A stretch of 64,000 bases of DNA from Pygmaiobacter massiliensis (GTDB taxonomy: Bacteria > Bacillota > Clostridia > Oscillospirales > Ruminococcaceae): the NCBI RefSeq assembly GCF_900199435.1, contig NZ_OAML01000003.1, forward strand, positions 496,001 to 560,000. Direction: 5' to 3'. A model generated the notes under the pieces. It was not told where the DNA came from, made no database searches, and saw only the letters and a program-made list of their open reading frames with translations. This document shows, piece by piece, positions 23,020 to 30,958 of the stretch. The stretch's first letter is position 1. Every line of letters begins with the position of its first letter. The translations under genes and the position numbers were made by a program.

Positions 23020-25557
23020 TTAACGCTTTTTGCGGGGGTTCGGATTTGTTAGGCGGTGGGTGCAGTAAAGCAGCCCGATAGCCGAAACTGCAAGCATGCC
23101 CCACAGCGGTGCGGCAAAATCGCCGGTGTCTGGCACCGAAGCGACTTTTTCATAAAGGTACACTACGGTCTGCTCACTGTTTGTAAATGTGCCGGAAGCG
23201 TTGTTCGAGTTCAGCACCATGCGGTAGCCTTTGATCATTTTTGCAGAGGTGATATAAGATGTGCCTACCTCGCCGGAAAGCACCTCTTGCGATGCGAGCG
23301 GTGCTTTGGTTTTCTGGTCAAGGAAGAGTACTACAACAGAACCGCGCGCGGCAGGTAACTTGGTGTAATAGTAGTTCACTGTCTGTACTGACTGGGTGTA
23401 GGTGCCCGAAGTATTTCCACTATTGCCGGTAGCAGTATAGCCAGCAATTTCGGGTGCTGAGGTGGTGTAGGCGCTGCCAACAGTGCCGTAAATCCGGATG
23501 GCGGGGGCCAGCTCTTTCCCGGTGGCCTGATCAAGATACTGTACAATAATGCTGCTGGTGGCAGGCGGCGTTTTTTGATAGTAATAGGTGACGGTTTGCG
23601 ATGCTTCTTGATATTGGCCCTCCGGGCTGCCGGAAATGGCGAACAGGGTGTAGCCTTCCAGCGCTTTGGGCGCGGTAGCATACGGGTCACCTATAGTGCC
23701 TTGCAGGGTGTCCGCGGCGGCAAGCTCCACCGAGGTGTCTTTATCCAGATGTTTTACCGTAACGGTGCCAAGATTTGCAGGGGCCTCTTTATAATAAAAA
23801 GTAACGGTTTGCGGTGTTTCAGCAAAAATGCCCTCCACAGAGCCGTCGATGGAAATCAACGTATAGCCGGGGATGATTTTTTCCTCTGCGGTGTAGGTGG
23901 TGCCCACAGCTCCGGTTAGGGTAAGTTCCGGGGAAAGTGCGGTGCCGGTCGTTTGCTCCAGATACCGCACGGTGACAGAGCCTTGCACAGGAAGATTCTT
24001 GGTATAGTAATAGCTTACCGTCTGGGCCTCTTCGGTATAAGTGCCGGAGGTATTGCCAGAGTTGCCGCTAAGGGTATAGCCGGCAACTGTTTTTGGCGTA
24101 GTGGTGTACGGCTCGCCGACGGTGCCGGTTAAAAGATCGCTCGCAGCAATCTCGTTGCCGGTGCCTTGCTCAAGGTACTTAACGTATAAGGTGCCCTGCA
24201 CAGGTGGGTTTTGAGTGTAGTAAAAAATCACAGTCTGCGGCTCGGCCGTGTACTGACCGGAGGTGTTGCCAGAATCTCCGCTGAGGGTGTAGCCCGCTAC
24301 TGATTTGGCAGTAGCAGTGTAGTTTGAACCCACAGCCCCAGTTAGCGTTTCGGTTGGGGCAACCTGGGTGGTTGTGCCTTGCTCTAAATATTGTACGTTA
24401 ACGGTGCCTTGCACTGGCGGCAGTGCCCGGTAGTAATACGTGACCGTTTGCGGAGAGGTTTGGTAGGTGCCCTGAGCGTTGTCAGGGGCGCTGCTGAGCA
24501 GATAGCCCGGTATCGATTTGGGGGACGTAACATAAGCACTGCCAATCGTGCCCGTGAGCGTATCAGAAGGTGCCAGCGCAGCGTTAGTGCCCTCTTCCCA
24601 ATAACGTACAGTGACAGTGCCCTGTGCCGGTGGAGTCTTTTCATAATAGTAAATTACAGTTTGCGGAGTAGCCGAAATGTATCCGGTCGGATTCCCTTGA
24701 ATTTCTATAAGGTCATAGCCAGAAATGGTTTGTGCACTGGTAGAGTACCATGACCCTACCGGTCCGGTATAAATCATGGGAGAAGAAAGAGGAATGGAGG
24801 TAGACTTTTCAAGATACTTAGCGGTTACGGTGCCTTGGACAGGTGCCTTTGCAACATAATAATAAGTAACGTATTGGTCGAAGGGCAAAAAACGGCCAGA
24901 TGTGCTGCCGACAGTGGTGTAAAGCTCAAAGCCGTTAATTAATTTAGGCGAGGTGGAATAACGAGTGCCAATATAACCGCTCAGAGTGGTGGATGAGGCA
25001 AGAATATCGCCAGTGTTCCACTCGCGGTAGGATACGTACACATGGCCGACCAGGCGGTCATCATCATCGTCATCGTCATCGTCGTCATCTCTGTGTGCGG
25101 CAACGGTGGCGGATGGAGCTGAAACTGCCGCACGAGTGCTATCCGGTATTGCAGTTGGCGTTGCAGCTGGTAGACTTTCCTCGCTGCTTGGCGCTTCAGA
25201 GGAAGCAGGCACTGCGATAGGCTGGGGTGAGAAAATTGGTGAAGAGTTGTCAGCCGATTCGGGAGGGGCAGTTGCATCAGAAGAATCATCTGTAGGAGTT
25301 AGCGTTTGCCCAGAGGATGATGGCACCGGAGCAAAAGAGGTATCTGCGACCGAATCTGATGCAGGCGGTATCGCGGAATTTTCGGGTACAGTTTGCGTCG
25401 GCACTGTGGTTTCCACCGAAGCGGGCGAAGAAGCCTCTTGAGAGGCAGCGGGCAGGCTCTCCTCAGCGGCGAACGCAGCAGCTCCGCATTGCAGCAAAAG
25501 TGATGCGCAGACCAGAAACGAAAGGAATGCCCGGTGCGATTTTTGACGAAAGGGCAT
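23020..25557 (-). CDS. Cell-wall-anchored MucBP repeat surface protein
   Basis: A secreted adhesin-like protein of 845 aa. In order: signal peptide (1-31, ending AAAFA), a Ser/Thr/Pro/Ala-rich stalk (32-156), a run of eleven Asp (157-167), nine MucBP repeats of about 71 residues (171 to about 805) with the pattern GTVTVKYLEQGT, TLTGTVG, AGYTLSG and QTVTYYY, then a sorting signal VPDTG at 808-812, a hydrophobic helix and the basic tail RKKR. The motif is VPDTG rather than LPxTG. MucBP domains bind mucin or other glycans in known cases. The start at 25557 was chosen because GAGGTG precedes it and a signal peptide follows; upstream frame up to 26046 lies across other genes. Confidence 0.93.
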   Translation of the reverse strand: MPFRQKSHRAFLSFLVCASLLLQCGAAAFAAEESLPAASQEASSPASVETTVPTQTVPENSAIPPASDSVADTSFAPVPSSSGQTLTPTDDSSDATAPPESADNSSPIFSPQPIAVPASSEAPSSEESLPAATPTAIPDSTRAAVSAPSATVAAHRDDDDDDDDDDDRLVGHVYVSYREWNTGDILASSTTLSGYIGTRYSTSPKLINGFELYTTVGSTSGRFLPFDQYVTYYYVAKAPVQGTVTAKYLEKSTSIPLSSPMIYTGPVGSWYSTSAQTISGYDLIEIQGNPTGYISATPQTVIYYYEKTPPAQGTVTVRYWEEGTNAALAPSDTLTGTIGSAYVTSPKSIPGYLLSSAPDNAQGTYQTSPQTVTYYYRALPPVQGTVNVQYLEQGTTTQVAPTETLTGAVGSNYTATAKSVAGYTLSGDSGNTSGQYTAEPQTVIFYYTQNPPVQGTLYVKYLEQGTGNEIAASDLLTGTVGEPYTTTPKTVAGYTLSGNSGNTSGTYTEEAQTVSYYYTKNLPVQGSVTVRYLEQTTGTALSPELTLTGAVGTTYTAEEKIIPGYTLISIDGSVEGIFAETPQTVTFYYKEAPANLGTVTVKHLDKDTSVELAAADTLQGTIGDPYATAPKALEGYTLFAISGSPEGQYQEASQTVTYYYQKTPPATSSIIVQYLDQATGKELAPAIRIYGTVGSAYTTSAPEIAGYTATGNSGNTSGTYTQSVQTVNYYYTKLPAARGSVVVLFLDQKTKAPLASQEVLSGEVGTSYITSAKMIKGYRMVLNSNNASGTFTNSEQTVVYLYEKVASVPDTGDFAAPLWGMLAVSAIGLLYCTHRLTNPNPRKKR
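25057..25089 (-). repeat. Trinucleotide tract coding for eleven Asp
   Basis: Thirty-three bases of GAY codons (on the minus strand) with mixed GAT and GAC, between the stalk and the first MucBP repeat. The mixed third bases suggest selection for the amino acid and not recent slippage. Confidence 0.85.
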
Positions 25558-25646
25558 GAAATCACCTCGAAATTCAATTACTTTCCCCAGTCTATGCAGC
25601 ATATTTGAAAACCGATTTTGCAAAATATCGCAGCTGGGTGCTGATG

Positions 25647-25654
25647 CATATACT
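25647..25654 (+). promoter_or_regulatory. CATATACT element before cysteine-rich gene 1
   Basis: CATATACTGG occurs 35 bases before the ATG. The same ten bases precede the second paralogue. No good -35 for the housekeeping sigma factor is found; the octamer differs by one base from the sigma-E type CATACACT, and an ATA stands at 25625-25627, at suitable distance. Confidence 0.35.
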
Positions 25655-25689
25655 GGAGAACGAACAATTGTTTTGAGGAGGTAGCTGAG

Positions 25690-26019
25690 ATGGAAGAAAC
25701 GTTTGAACTGGTGCCAGGCCCGGATGCGGATACAATTACCCAGAGGGTAAAGGTGTGCATGCCGGTTTGCATTAATCCCTATGCCAGGGCAGGTATGCCC
25801 AAAATAGAGTGCCGCGAGCCAGCCGTGGGAGAGATGGGTGTACCCTGCAGGGGCGTAAAAGACGGTAGCTGCGAGTTTACCGTGACACAGATGCTGGAAA
25901 TAGAAATTCCAATTGGCTTTGGTGCCGAGGCAGAAACCGGTAGCACCTATGTAACGTGCGGCTGCAGAGAAAATATTTTGCTGCAAAATGATTCTCCTGC
26001 CCCCGCAGAGGAAAAATAG
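25690..26019 (+). CDS. Small cysteine-rich protein, paralogue 1
   Basis: A 109-aa soluble protein with seven Cys, no signal peptide and no membrane helix. The core KVCMPVCINPYARAG, then CEFTVTQMLEIEIP and FGAEAETGSTYVTCG is shared with the next gene. I know similar Cys-patterned short proteins only as unnamed proteins in Clostridia, and cannot give a function. The strand pattern suggests a compact beta domain held by metal or disulfides. The start follows AGGAGG at proper distance. It is divergent from the MucBP gene. Confidence 0.75.
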   Translation: MEETFELVPGPDADTITQRVKVCMPVCINPYARAGMPKIECREPAVGEMGVPCRGVKDGSCEFTVTQMLEIEIPIGFGAEAETGSTYVTCGCRENILLQNDSPAPAEEK

Positions 26020-26218
26020 CTGCGCGGTTTGTCCAAAACCAAACAAAACGCAAATCGAAAGAAGGCACCGCGTTTTATGCCGGTGCTCTCTTTTTTATGA
26101 GCAAAGCAAGAAAAAATGAGCGATTGTCTTAAAATGCAAGAACAAGGTAGGAAGAAACAGAGACAAACGCGCTTTGCAAAACGAAAAAGAAAAACCAGTG
26201 GCGAAAGCTGTCATCGTA

Positions 26219-26226
26219 CATATACT
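26219..26226 (+). promoter_or_regulatory. CATATACT element before cysteine-rich gene 2
   Basis: CATATACTGG again, 31 bases before the ATG of the second paralogue. No ATA-type -35 is seen at the right distance here. Confidence 0.3.
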
Positions 26227-26257
26227 GGGGCAGAAACCAAATTTGGAGGTACGTATT

Positions 26258-26602
26258 ATGTGCAACGAAGTAGAGACCAAAGAAGCCAACTGTGCAAGAG
26301 TCGCAACCCAAACTGCAAAAGTTTGCGTTCCTATCTCTGTGAAACCTTATGCCCGCACCGGGCGCGTTGTTGTAAGATGCCTCGGCGATATGGAAATTAA
26401 CCGCTGCTGCCATTGCGAAGGCAAGGTAGACGGCAGCTGTGAGTTCACTGTGAGCCAGGTATTGAAAATCGACATCCCGGTAGAGTTCGGCGCTACCGTG
26501 AAAACCGGCGCAACCTATGTGCAATGTGGCCGCCGTGAGGGCGACGAGAAAGACATGGCTCCCTGCGGTTGCGAAGAAAAAGAGCCGGAAGCAGAAGAGT
26601 AA
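26258..26602 (+). CDS. Small cysteine-rich protein, paralogue 2
   Basis: A 114-aa soluble protein with eleven Cys, including a CC-x-C cluster (NRCCHC) that its neighbour lacks and a CGC near the acidic tail. It shares KVCVPISVKPYARTG, DGSCEFTVSQVLKIDIP and FGATVKTGATYVQCG with paralogue 1, so the pair arose by tandem duplication. The start at 26258 was chosen because GGAGGT precedes it by seven bases; the in-frame codon at 26174 has no site. Function is unknown. It is followed by a strong terminator. Confidence 0.75.
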   Translation: MCNEVETKEANCARVATQTAKVCVPISVKPYARTGRVVVRCLGDMEINRCCHCEGKVDGSCEFTVSQVLKIDIPVEFGATVKTGATYVQCGRREGDEKDMAPCGCEEKEPEAEE

Positions 26603-26625
26603 TCCAGCCAAAGCTTCACTCCCTT

Positions 26626-26664
26626 AAAAAAGCAGCCACCTCCGCCGGTGGCTGCTTTTATTTT
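26626..26664 (+). terminator. Terminator after the cysteine-rich pair
   Basis: AAAAGCAGCCACC and GGTGGCTGCTTTT pair around TCCGCC; ATTTT follows. Confidence 0.85.
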
Positions 26665-26730
26665 GGTTGTCTGGCAAAAACGTGCGGACCGATTTGCTGC
26701 ACAATTATATCGACCTCAGCCCGCTGATGA

Positions 26731-26759
26731 TTGATTTTTTTTTATAAAAAAGGTATGCT
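26731..26759 (+). promoter_or_regulatory. Promoter of gmhA
   Basis: TTGATT (26731-26736), 17 bases, TATGCT (26754-26759). Confidence 0.5.
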
Positions 26760-26862
26760 AAAAACAATAGAAATCAGCCGCCCTGCCAAGGATGTCCAAA
26801 GCAAGGTGCGGAGAAGTTAAAATTGCCGCCCCCCTGCGGCCACGCGAAAGGACCTTATTCAA

Positions 26863-27519
26863 ATGAGAGAGATCGCAAAAAAAGAACTGGACCAGTTGGT
26901 GCAGCGTCGCCCCGAATTGCAGGTTTGCAGTGAAGCGCTGGCACAGGCAACCGAGCTGTTGGCTGAAGTTTATCGCCGCGGCGGCAAGCTGCTTTGCTGC
27001 GGCAATGGCGGCTCTGCGGCAGACGCAGCGCATATTGTCGGCGAGCTGATGAAAAACTTTTGCCTGCCTCGCCCGGTAACCGCAGACGAAAAGTCTGCAC
27101 TGCTGGCGGCCTCTGCGAAAAACGGTGCAATGCTCGCCGAAAACTTGCATCGGGCACTGCCCGCTGTCAGCCTTGCAGGGGAAATTTCGCTCTCTACCGC
27201 GTTTGCGAATGATGCAATTCCCCAACTGACCTTTGCGCAGCAGGTTTTTGGCCTCGGCAATGCAGGTGATGCGCTGCTTGCTATCTCTACCAGCGGCAAT
27301 AGCGAAAACTGTGTCTATGCTGCAGAAACCGCAAAAGCAAAAGGCATGCAGGTGATTGCATTGACCGGAGCAAAGGAAAGTGCTCTTTCGGCCATTGCGG
27401 ATGTCACCGTAAAAGCGCCCGAAACCGAGACCTACCGTATTCAGGAATGTCATCTGCCGCTGTACCACGCACTTTGCCTTGCATTGGAAGCGGAATTTTT
27501 TGCAAAAGATGCCGAATAG
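26863..27519 (+). CDS. gmhA: SIS domain protein, probable sedoheptulose-7-phosphate isomerase
   Basis: A 218-aa sugar isomerase of the SIS fold, closest to GmhA, which turns sedoheptulose-7-phosphate into D-glycero-D-manno-heptose-7-phosphate. It shows GKLLCCGNGGSAADAAHIVGEL (the phosphate-binding serine loop with GNGGSAADA) and LLAISTSGNSENCVYAAE, both typical of the family. The start follows GAAAGGA. No other heptose gene (hldE, gmhB) is near, so it may serve surface glycan or S-layer-type glycosylation, or be a different SIS isomerase. Confidence 0.78.
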   Translation: MREIAKKELDQLVQRRPELQVCSEALAQATELLAEVYRRGGKLLCCGNGGSAADAAHIVGELMKNFCLPRPVTADEKSALLAASAKNGAMLAENLHRALPAVSLAGEISLSTAFANDAIPQLTFAQQVFGLGNAGDALLAISTSGNSENCVYAAETAKAKGMQVIALTGAKESALSAIADVTVKAPETETYRIQECHLPLYHALCLALEAEFFAKDAE

Positions 27520-27551
27520 CTTGCAACTGCATGCTTTTTCTGCTACAATCA

Positions 27552-27594
27552 AAAACTGTGTACTGTCTTTTTAGGTCGGTACACAGTTTTTTTA
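27552..27594 (+). terminator. Terminator between gmhA and the ABC-F gene
   Basis: AAAACTGTGTAC and GTACACAGTTTT pair around 17 bases; TTT follows. It lies 45 bases before the ABC-F start, so it might also act as an attenuator for it. Confidence 0.75.
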
Positions 27595-27639
27595 TAAAGT
27601 AATCAAAAGAATACGATAGATATAAACGGAGGAACAATA

Positions 27640-29250
27640 TTGTTAACAGTAAGTGATGTAAGTCTGCAGTTTGACGGTACCGACCTGTTCAAACACGTAG
27701 ATCTTAAATTTACCGATGGAAACTGCTATGGCATCATTGGTGCAAACGGCGCAGGTAAATCGACCCTTCTTCGCATCCTTTCCGGCCAGCTGGAGCCGAC
27801 CACCGGCAACGTTAGCCTTTCTGCCGGCACGCGCATGAGCGTGCTGGAGCAGGACCACTTTAAATATGATGAATACACCGTCATGGATACCGTAATCATG
27901 GGCAACCACCGCCTTTACGAAGTACGGCAGGAAAAAGATGCCCTGTATGCAAAAGAAGATTTTTCTGAAGAAGACGGCGAGCGTGCAGGCGTGCTGGAAG
28001 CAGAGTTTGCTGAGCTGGGCGGATGGGAAGCTGAAACCGAAGCGGCCCAGCTGCTTTGCGGCCTCGGCGTGCCTACCGATGAGCATTACAGCCTGATGAG
28101 CGCGCTGGACGGCCGCGGCAAGGTGAAGGTATTGCTGGCACAGGCCCTGTTTGGACAGCCGAACATCGTACTGCTTGACGAGCCCACCAACTATCTCGAT
28201 ATTGAATCCATCAACTGGCTTGAAGACTTCCTCATGGATTACCCGTACACGGTGCTGGTTGTCAGCCATGACCGTCACTTCCTCAATGCGGTCTGCACCC
28301 ATACCGTCGATATCGATTACAACCAAGTTAAGATGTATATGGGCAACTATGACTTCTGGTACGAGTCGTCCAAATTGATGCAGCAGCTCATCCGCAACCA
28401 GAACAAGAAAAAAGAAGAGAAGATGAAAGAGCTGCAAAACTTTATTCAGCGCTTCTCTGCAAATAAATCCAAATCCAAGCAGGCAACCAGCCGTAAAAAA
28501 ATTCTCGACTCGATGGAGCTGGAGGATATGCCGGCATCCAGCCGTAAATATCCGTTTGTCGGTTTTAACGCCGAGCGCGAGCTGGGCAAAGATATCCTGT
28601 TTGTCGAGAATCTTTCCAAAACCGTGGACGGTGTGAAAGTGCTAGACAACGTGACCTTCAGCGTTACCAAAAACGAGAAGATTGCGTTTGTGGGCGATAA
28701 CGAAGCAGGGCAGACTGCACTGTTTCAGATTTTGAATGAAGAGATGGAACCGGACGAGGGTAGCTTCAAATGGGGCGTATCCACGACCCGCAGCTATTTC
28801 CCCAAAGACAACTCCGCCTTCTTCGACGGCTGCGAGATGAACCTTGTCGAGTGGCTGCGTCAGTACTCCACCGATACCACCGAAACCTATCTGCGCGGCT
28901 TTTTGGGCCGCATGCTCTTCTCGGGCGATGATGTGTACAAACAGGTACAGGTGCTTTCGGGCGGCGAGAAAGTGCGCTGCATGCTCTCCCGCATGATGCT
29001 TGGCAGCGCCAACGTACTGCTGCTGGATCAGCCCACCAACCATCTCGACCTTGAATCCATCACCGCTGTGAACAACGGCCTTGCCGATTTCTCTGGCGAC
29101 GTTTTCTTCTCCAGCCATGACCACCAGTTTATTGACACGGTGGCGACCCGCATCATCGAGCTGCGTCCCGAAGCAGAGGGTGGCGGTTGCATTGACCGCA
29201 CTGGCAGCTTTGATGAGTTTTTGGAGTACAAACAGACCTTAAAGGCATAA
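27640..29250 (+). CDS. ABC-F family ATPase
   Basis: A soluble 536-aa protein with two ABC ATPase domains and no membrane part, like ABC-F ribosome-associated factors of the YkpA/YbiT type. The first Walker A GANGAGKST is at 34-42, with LLDEPTNYLDIESI and HDRHFLN following. The second Walker A is degenerate (GDNEAGQTA at 352-360; Lys replaced by Gln), while its signature LSGGEKVR and LLLDQPTNHLD are intact. The first signature is also altered (ALDGRGKVK). Variant loops occur in this subgroup as I recall. The linker (about 245-300) is Lys-rich. Start is TTG after GGAGGAACAATA. Antibiotic resistance is not indicated by sequence. Confidence 0.88.
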   Translation: MLTVSDVSLQFDGTDLFKHVDLKFTDGNCYGIIGANGAGKSTLLRILSGQLEPTTGNVSLSAGTRMSVLEQDHFKYDEYTVMDTVIMGNHRLYEVRQEKDALYAKEDFSEEDGERAGVLEAEFAELGGWEAETEAAQLLCGLGVPTDEHYSLMSALDGRGKVKVLLAQALFGQPNIVLLDEPTNYLDIESINWLEDFLMDYPYTVLVVSHDRHFLNAVCTHTVDIDYNQVKMYMGNYDFWYESSKLMQQLIRNQNKKKEEKMKELQNFIQRFSANKSKSKQATSRKKILDSMELEDMPASSRKYPFVGFNAERELGKDILFVENLSKTVDGVKVLDNVTFSVTKNEKIAFVGDNEAGQTALFQILNEEMEPDEGSFKWGVSTTRSYFPKDNSAFFDGCEMNLVEWLRQYSTDTTETYLRGFLGRMLFSGDDVYKQVQVLSGGEKVRCMLSRMMLGSANVLLLDQPTNHLDLESITAVNNGLADFSGDVFFSSHDHQFIDTVATRIIELRPEAEGGGCIDRTGSFDEFLEYKQTLKA

Positions 29251-29291
29251 AAAACAGGCTGATTTTGAGCAGATGCTTTCAAAAACAAACG

Positions 29292-29328
29292 AACATGCCG
29301 TGCTGATTAGAGCACGGCATGTTTTTTT
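29292..29328 (+). terminator. Terminator after the ABC-F gene
   Basis: AACATGCCGTGCT and AGCACGGCATG pair around GATTAG, then seven T. Confidence 0.9.
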
Positions 29329-29707
29329 AAAGAGAAGGCATATAATTTGTATATTATTCCAAAAATACAGCAACAAAAAATGAGGGCTTGTAGGAAGTGA
29401 CTATTCCGTAATACGGAAAGTCGTCCATGATACGAAATTATTTACAAAAAATCCATATTTTTTGTGAGAAATGTGATATCATAGAATCGACGACGAAAAA
29501 AGGGCAAAATTGCGCTCAAAACCCGCCAATAAACTTTGTTAAAAAGCTGCAAAATTGAACATTTTGCCGAAGTGAAAATAGATTGATAATTTTTTAACAA
29601 TATCCTATTGAAACCAAGTTTTGATTGTGATATAGTAAAGTCGTACCTTAAGAAGATTACCCGCACGCGCGGGCAAATGTTGTAAATTTTGATTGGAGGA
29701 TCTACTT
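29329..29707 (+). promoter_or_regulatory. Regulatory region of the butyrate genes
   Basis: This AT-rich stretch carries no gene. It holds a palindrome TTCCGT-AAT-ACGGAA (29404-29418) with flanking GAC/GTC, a 9-bp inverted repeat ACAAAAAAT-CCAT-ATTTTTTGT (29444-29465), two separated Rex-like half sites TTGTTAA (near 29535) and TTAACAA (near 29594), and in the leader a CCCGC-ACGC-GCGGG hairpin (29660-29673). The ribosome binding site TTGGAGGA precedes thl. Confidence 0.45.
29608..29636 (+). promoter_or_regulatory. Promoter of thl-crt
   Basis: TTGAAA (29608-29613), 17 bases, TATAGT (29631-29636). The leader is about 65 nt. Confidence 0.65.
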
Positions 29708-30895
29708 ATGTCTAAGGAAATCGTTCTGGTTGGCGCATGCCGTACCGCTGTTGGTAAAATGGGCGGTGTCTTGTCGAATGTTCCCGCTGTTGAGCTTGGT
29801 GCTATCGTTATGAAAGAGGCCATCAAACGTGCCGGCATTAGCCCGGAGGATATCGATGAGGTTATCTTCGGCAATGTTATCACCGCTGCTTTGGGCCAGA
29901 ACCCGGCTCGTCAGGCTGCTGTTAAAGCAGGCATTCCTTATGCTGCACCGGCACTGACCCTGGGCAACGTTTGCGGCTCCGGCCTCAAATCCGTCAACAT
30001 GGCTGCTGCAATGATCGAAGCAGGCGAAGCTGATGTTATCGTTGCTGGCGGCATGGAGAACATGTCCCTGGCTCCGTATGCTATGACCAAAGCCCGTTAC
30101 GGCTACCGCATGAACAATGCTACCATGATCGATACCATGGTAAACGACGCACTGTGGGATGCATTCAACGACTACCACATGGGCATCACCGCTGAGAACG
30201 TTGCAGAAGAGTACGAAATCAGCCGTGAAGAGCAGGACAAATTTGCTGCATGGAGCCAGCAGAAATGCGAAGCTGCACGCAAAGCCGGCCGTTTTGACGC
30301 AGAGATCGTTCCTGTTCCCGTTAAAGTTAAAAAAGACATTGTCATGGTTACCGCTGACGAAGGCCCCCGTGACGGCGTTACCGCTGAGAGCCTCGGCAAG
30401 CTGAAACCCGCTTTCCGCAAAGAGGACGGCACTGTTACCGCTGCAAACGCTTCTGGCATCAACGACGGCGCTGCTTGCGTTATTGTTATGAGCGCTGAGA
30501 AAGCAAAAGAACTGGGCGTAAAACCGATGGCAAAATGGGTCGGCGGCGCTTCCGGCGGCGTAGATCCCCGCATCATGGGTGTTGGCCCCGCTACCTCCAC
30601 CAAAAAAGCATTCGACAAAACCGGCCTGAACATCAAGCAGATGGACCTCATCGAGGCAAACGAAGCTTTCGCTGCACAGGCTCTGGCTGTTGGCAAACTG
30701 CTCAACTGGGATGACTCCAAAGTCAACGTCAACGGCGGCGCAATCGCTATTGGCCACCCGGTAGGCGCTTCCGGCTGCCGTATCCTCGTCACCCTGCTGC
30801 ACGAGCTGCAGAAACGTGATGGCAAATACGGCCTGGCAACCCTTTGCGTTGGCGGCGGTATGGGCGTTAGCACCATTGTCGAGAACGTGAAATAA
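29708..30895 (+). CDS. thl: Acetyl-CoA acetyltransferase (thiolase)
   Basis: Thiolase condenses two acetyl-CoA to acetoacetyl-CoA, the first step of butyrate formation. The 395-aa protein has the acyl-accepting Cys89 in [19 protein letters not shown] with the catalytic His, and CVGGGMG with the second Cys near the end. The start at 29708 follows TTGGAGGA. The gene uses a narrow set of codons (GCT, GTT, CGT, many AAC/GAC) unlike most neighbours, a sign of high expression. Crt follows after 63 bp. Confidence 0.96.
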   Translation: MSKEIVLVGACRTAVGKMGGVLSNVPAVELGAIVMKEAIKRAGISPEDIDEVIFGNVITAALGQNPARQAAVKAGIPYAAPALTLGNVCGSGLKSVNMAAAMIEAGEADVIVAGGMENMSLAPYAMTKARYGYRMNNATMIDTMVNDALWDAFNDYHMGITAENVAEEYEISREEQDKFAAWSQQKCEAARKAGRFDAEIVPVPVKVKKDIVMVTADEGPRDGVTAESLGKLKPAFRKEDGTVTAANASGINDGAACVIVMSAEKAKELGVKPMAKWVGGASGGVDPRIMGVGPATSTKKAFDKTGLNIKQMDLIEANEAFAAQALAVGKLLNWDDSKVNVNGGAIAIGHPVGASGCRILVTLLHELQKRDGKYGLATLCVGGGMGVSTIVENVK

Positions 30896-30958
30896 GAAGC
30901 GGTTTTTCTTCGCTTTTTGCCACACAACCAATAGCACTGTAGGAAAGGAGCTCGTCTC

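Noticed and set aside
23020-25557. CRISPR-like repetition
   Set aside because: The regular pattern on this stretch is due to nine protein repeats (MucBP), not to short DNA repeats with spacers.
29444-29465. Rex operator before thl
   Set aside because: The inverted repeat ACAAAAAAT-CCAT-ATTTTTTGT does not match TTGTTAA-N4-TTAACAA, and the true half sites are about 50 bp apart.
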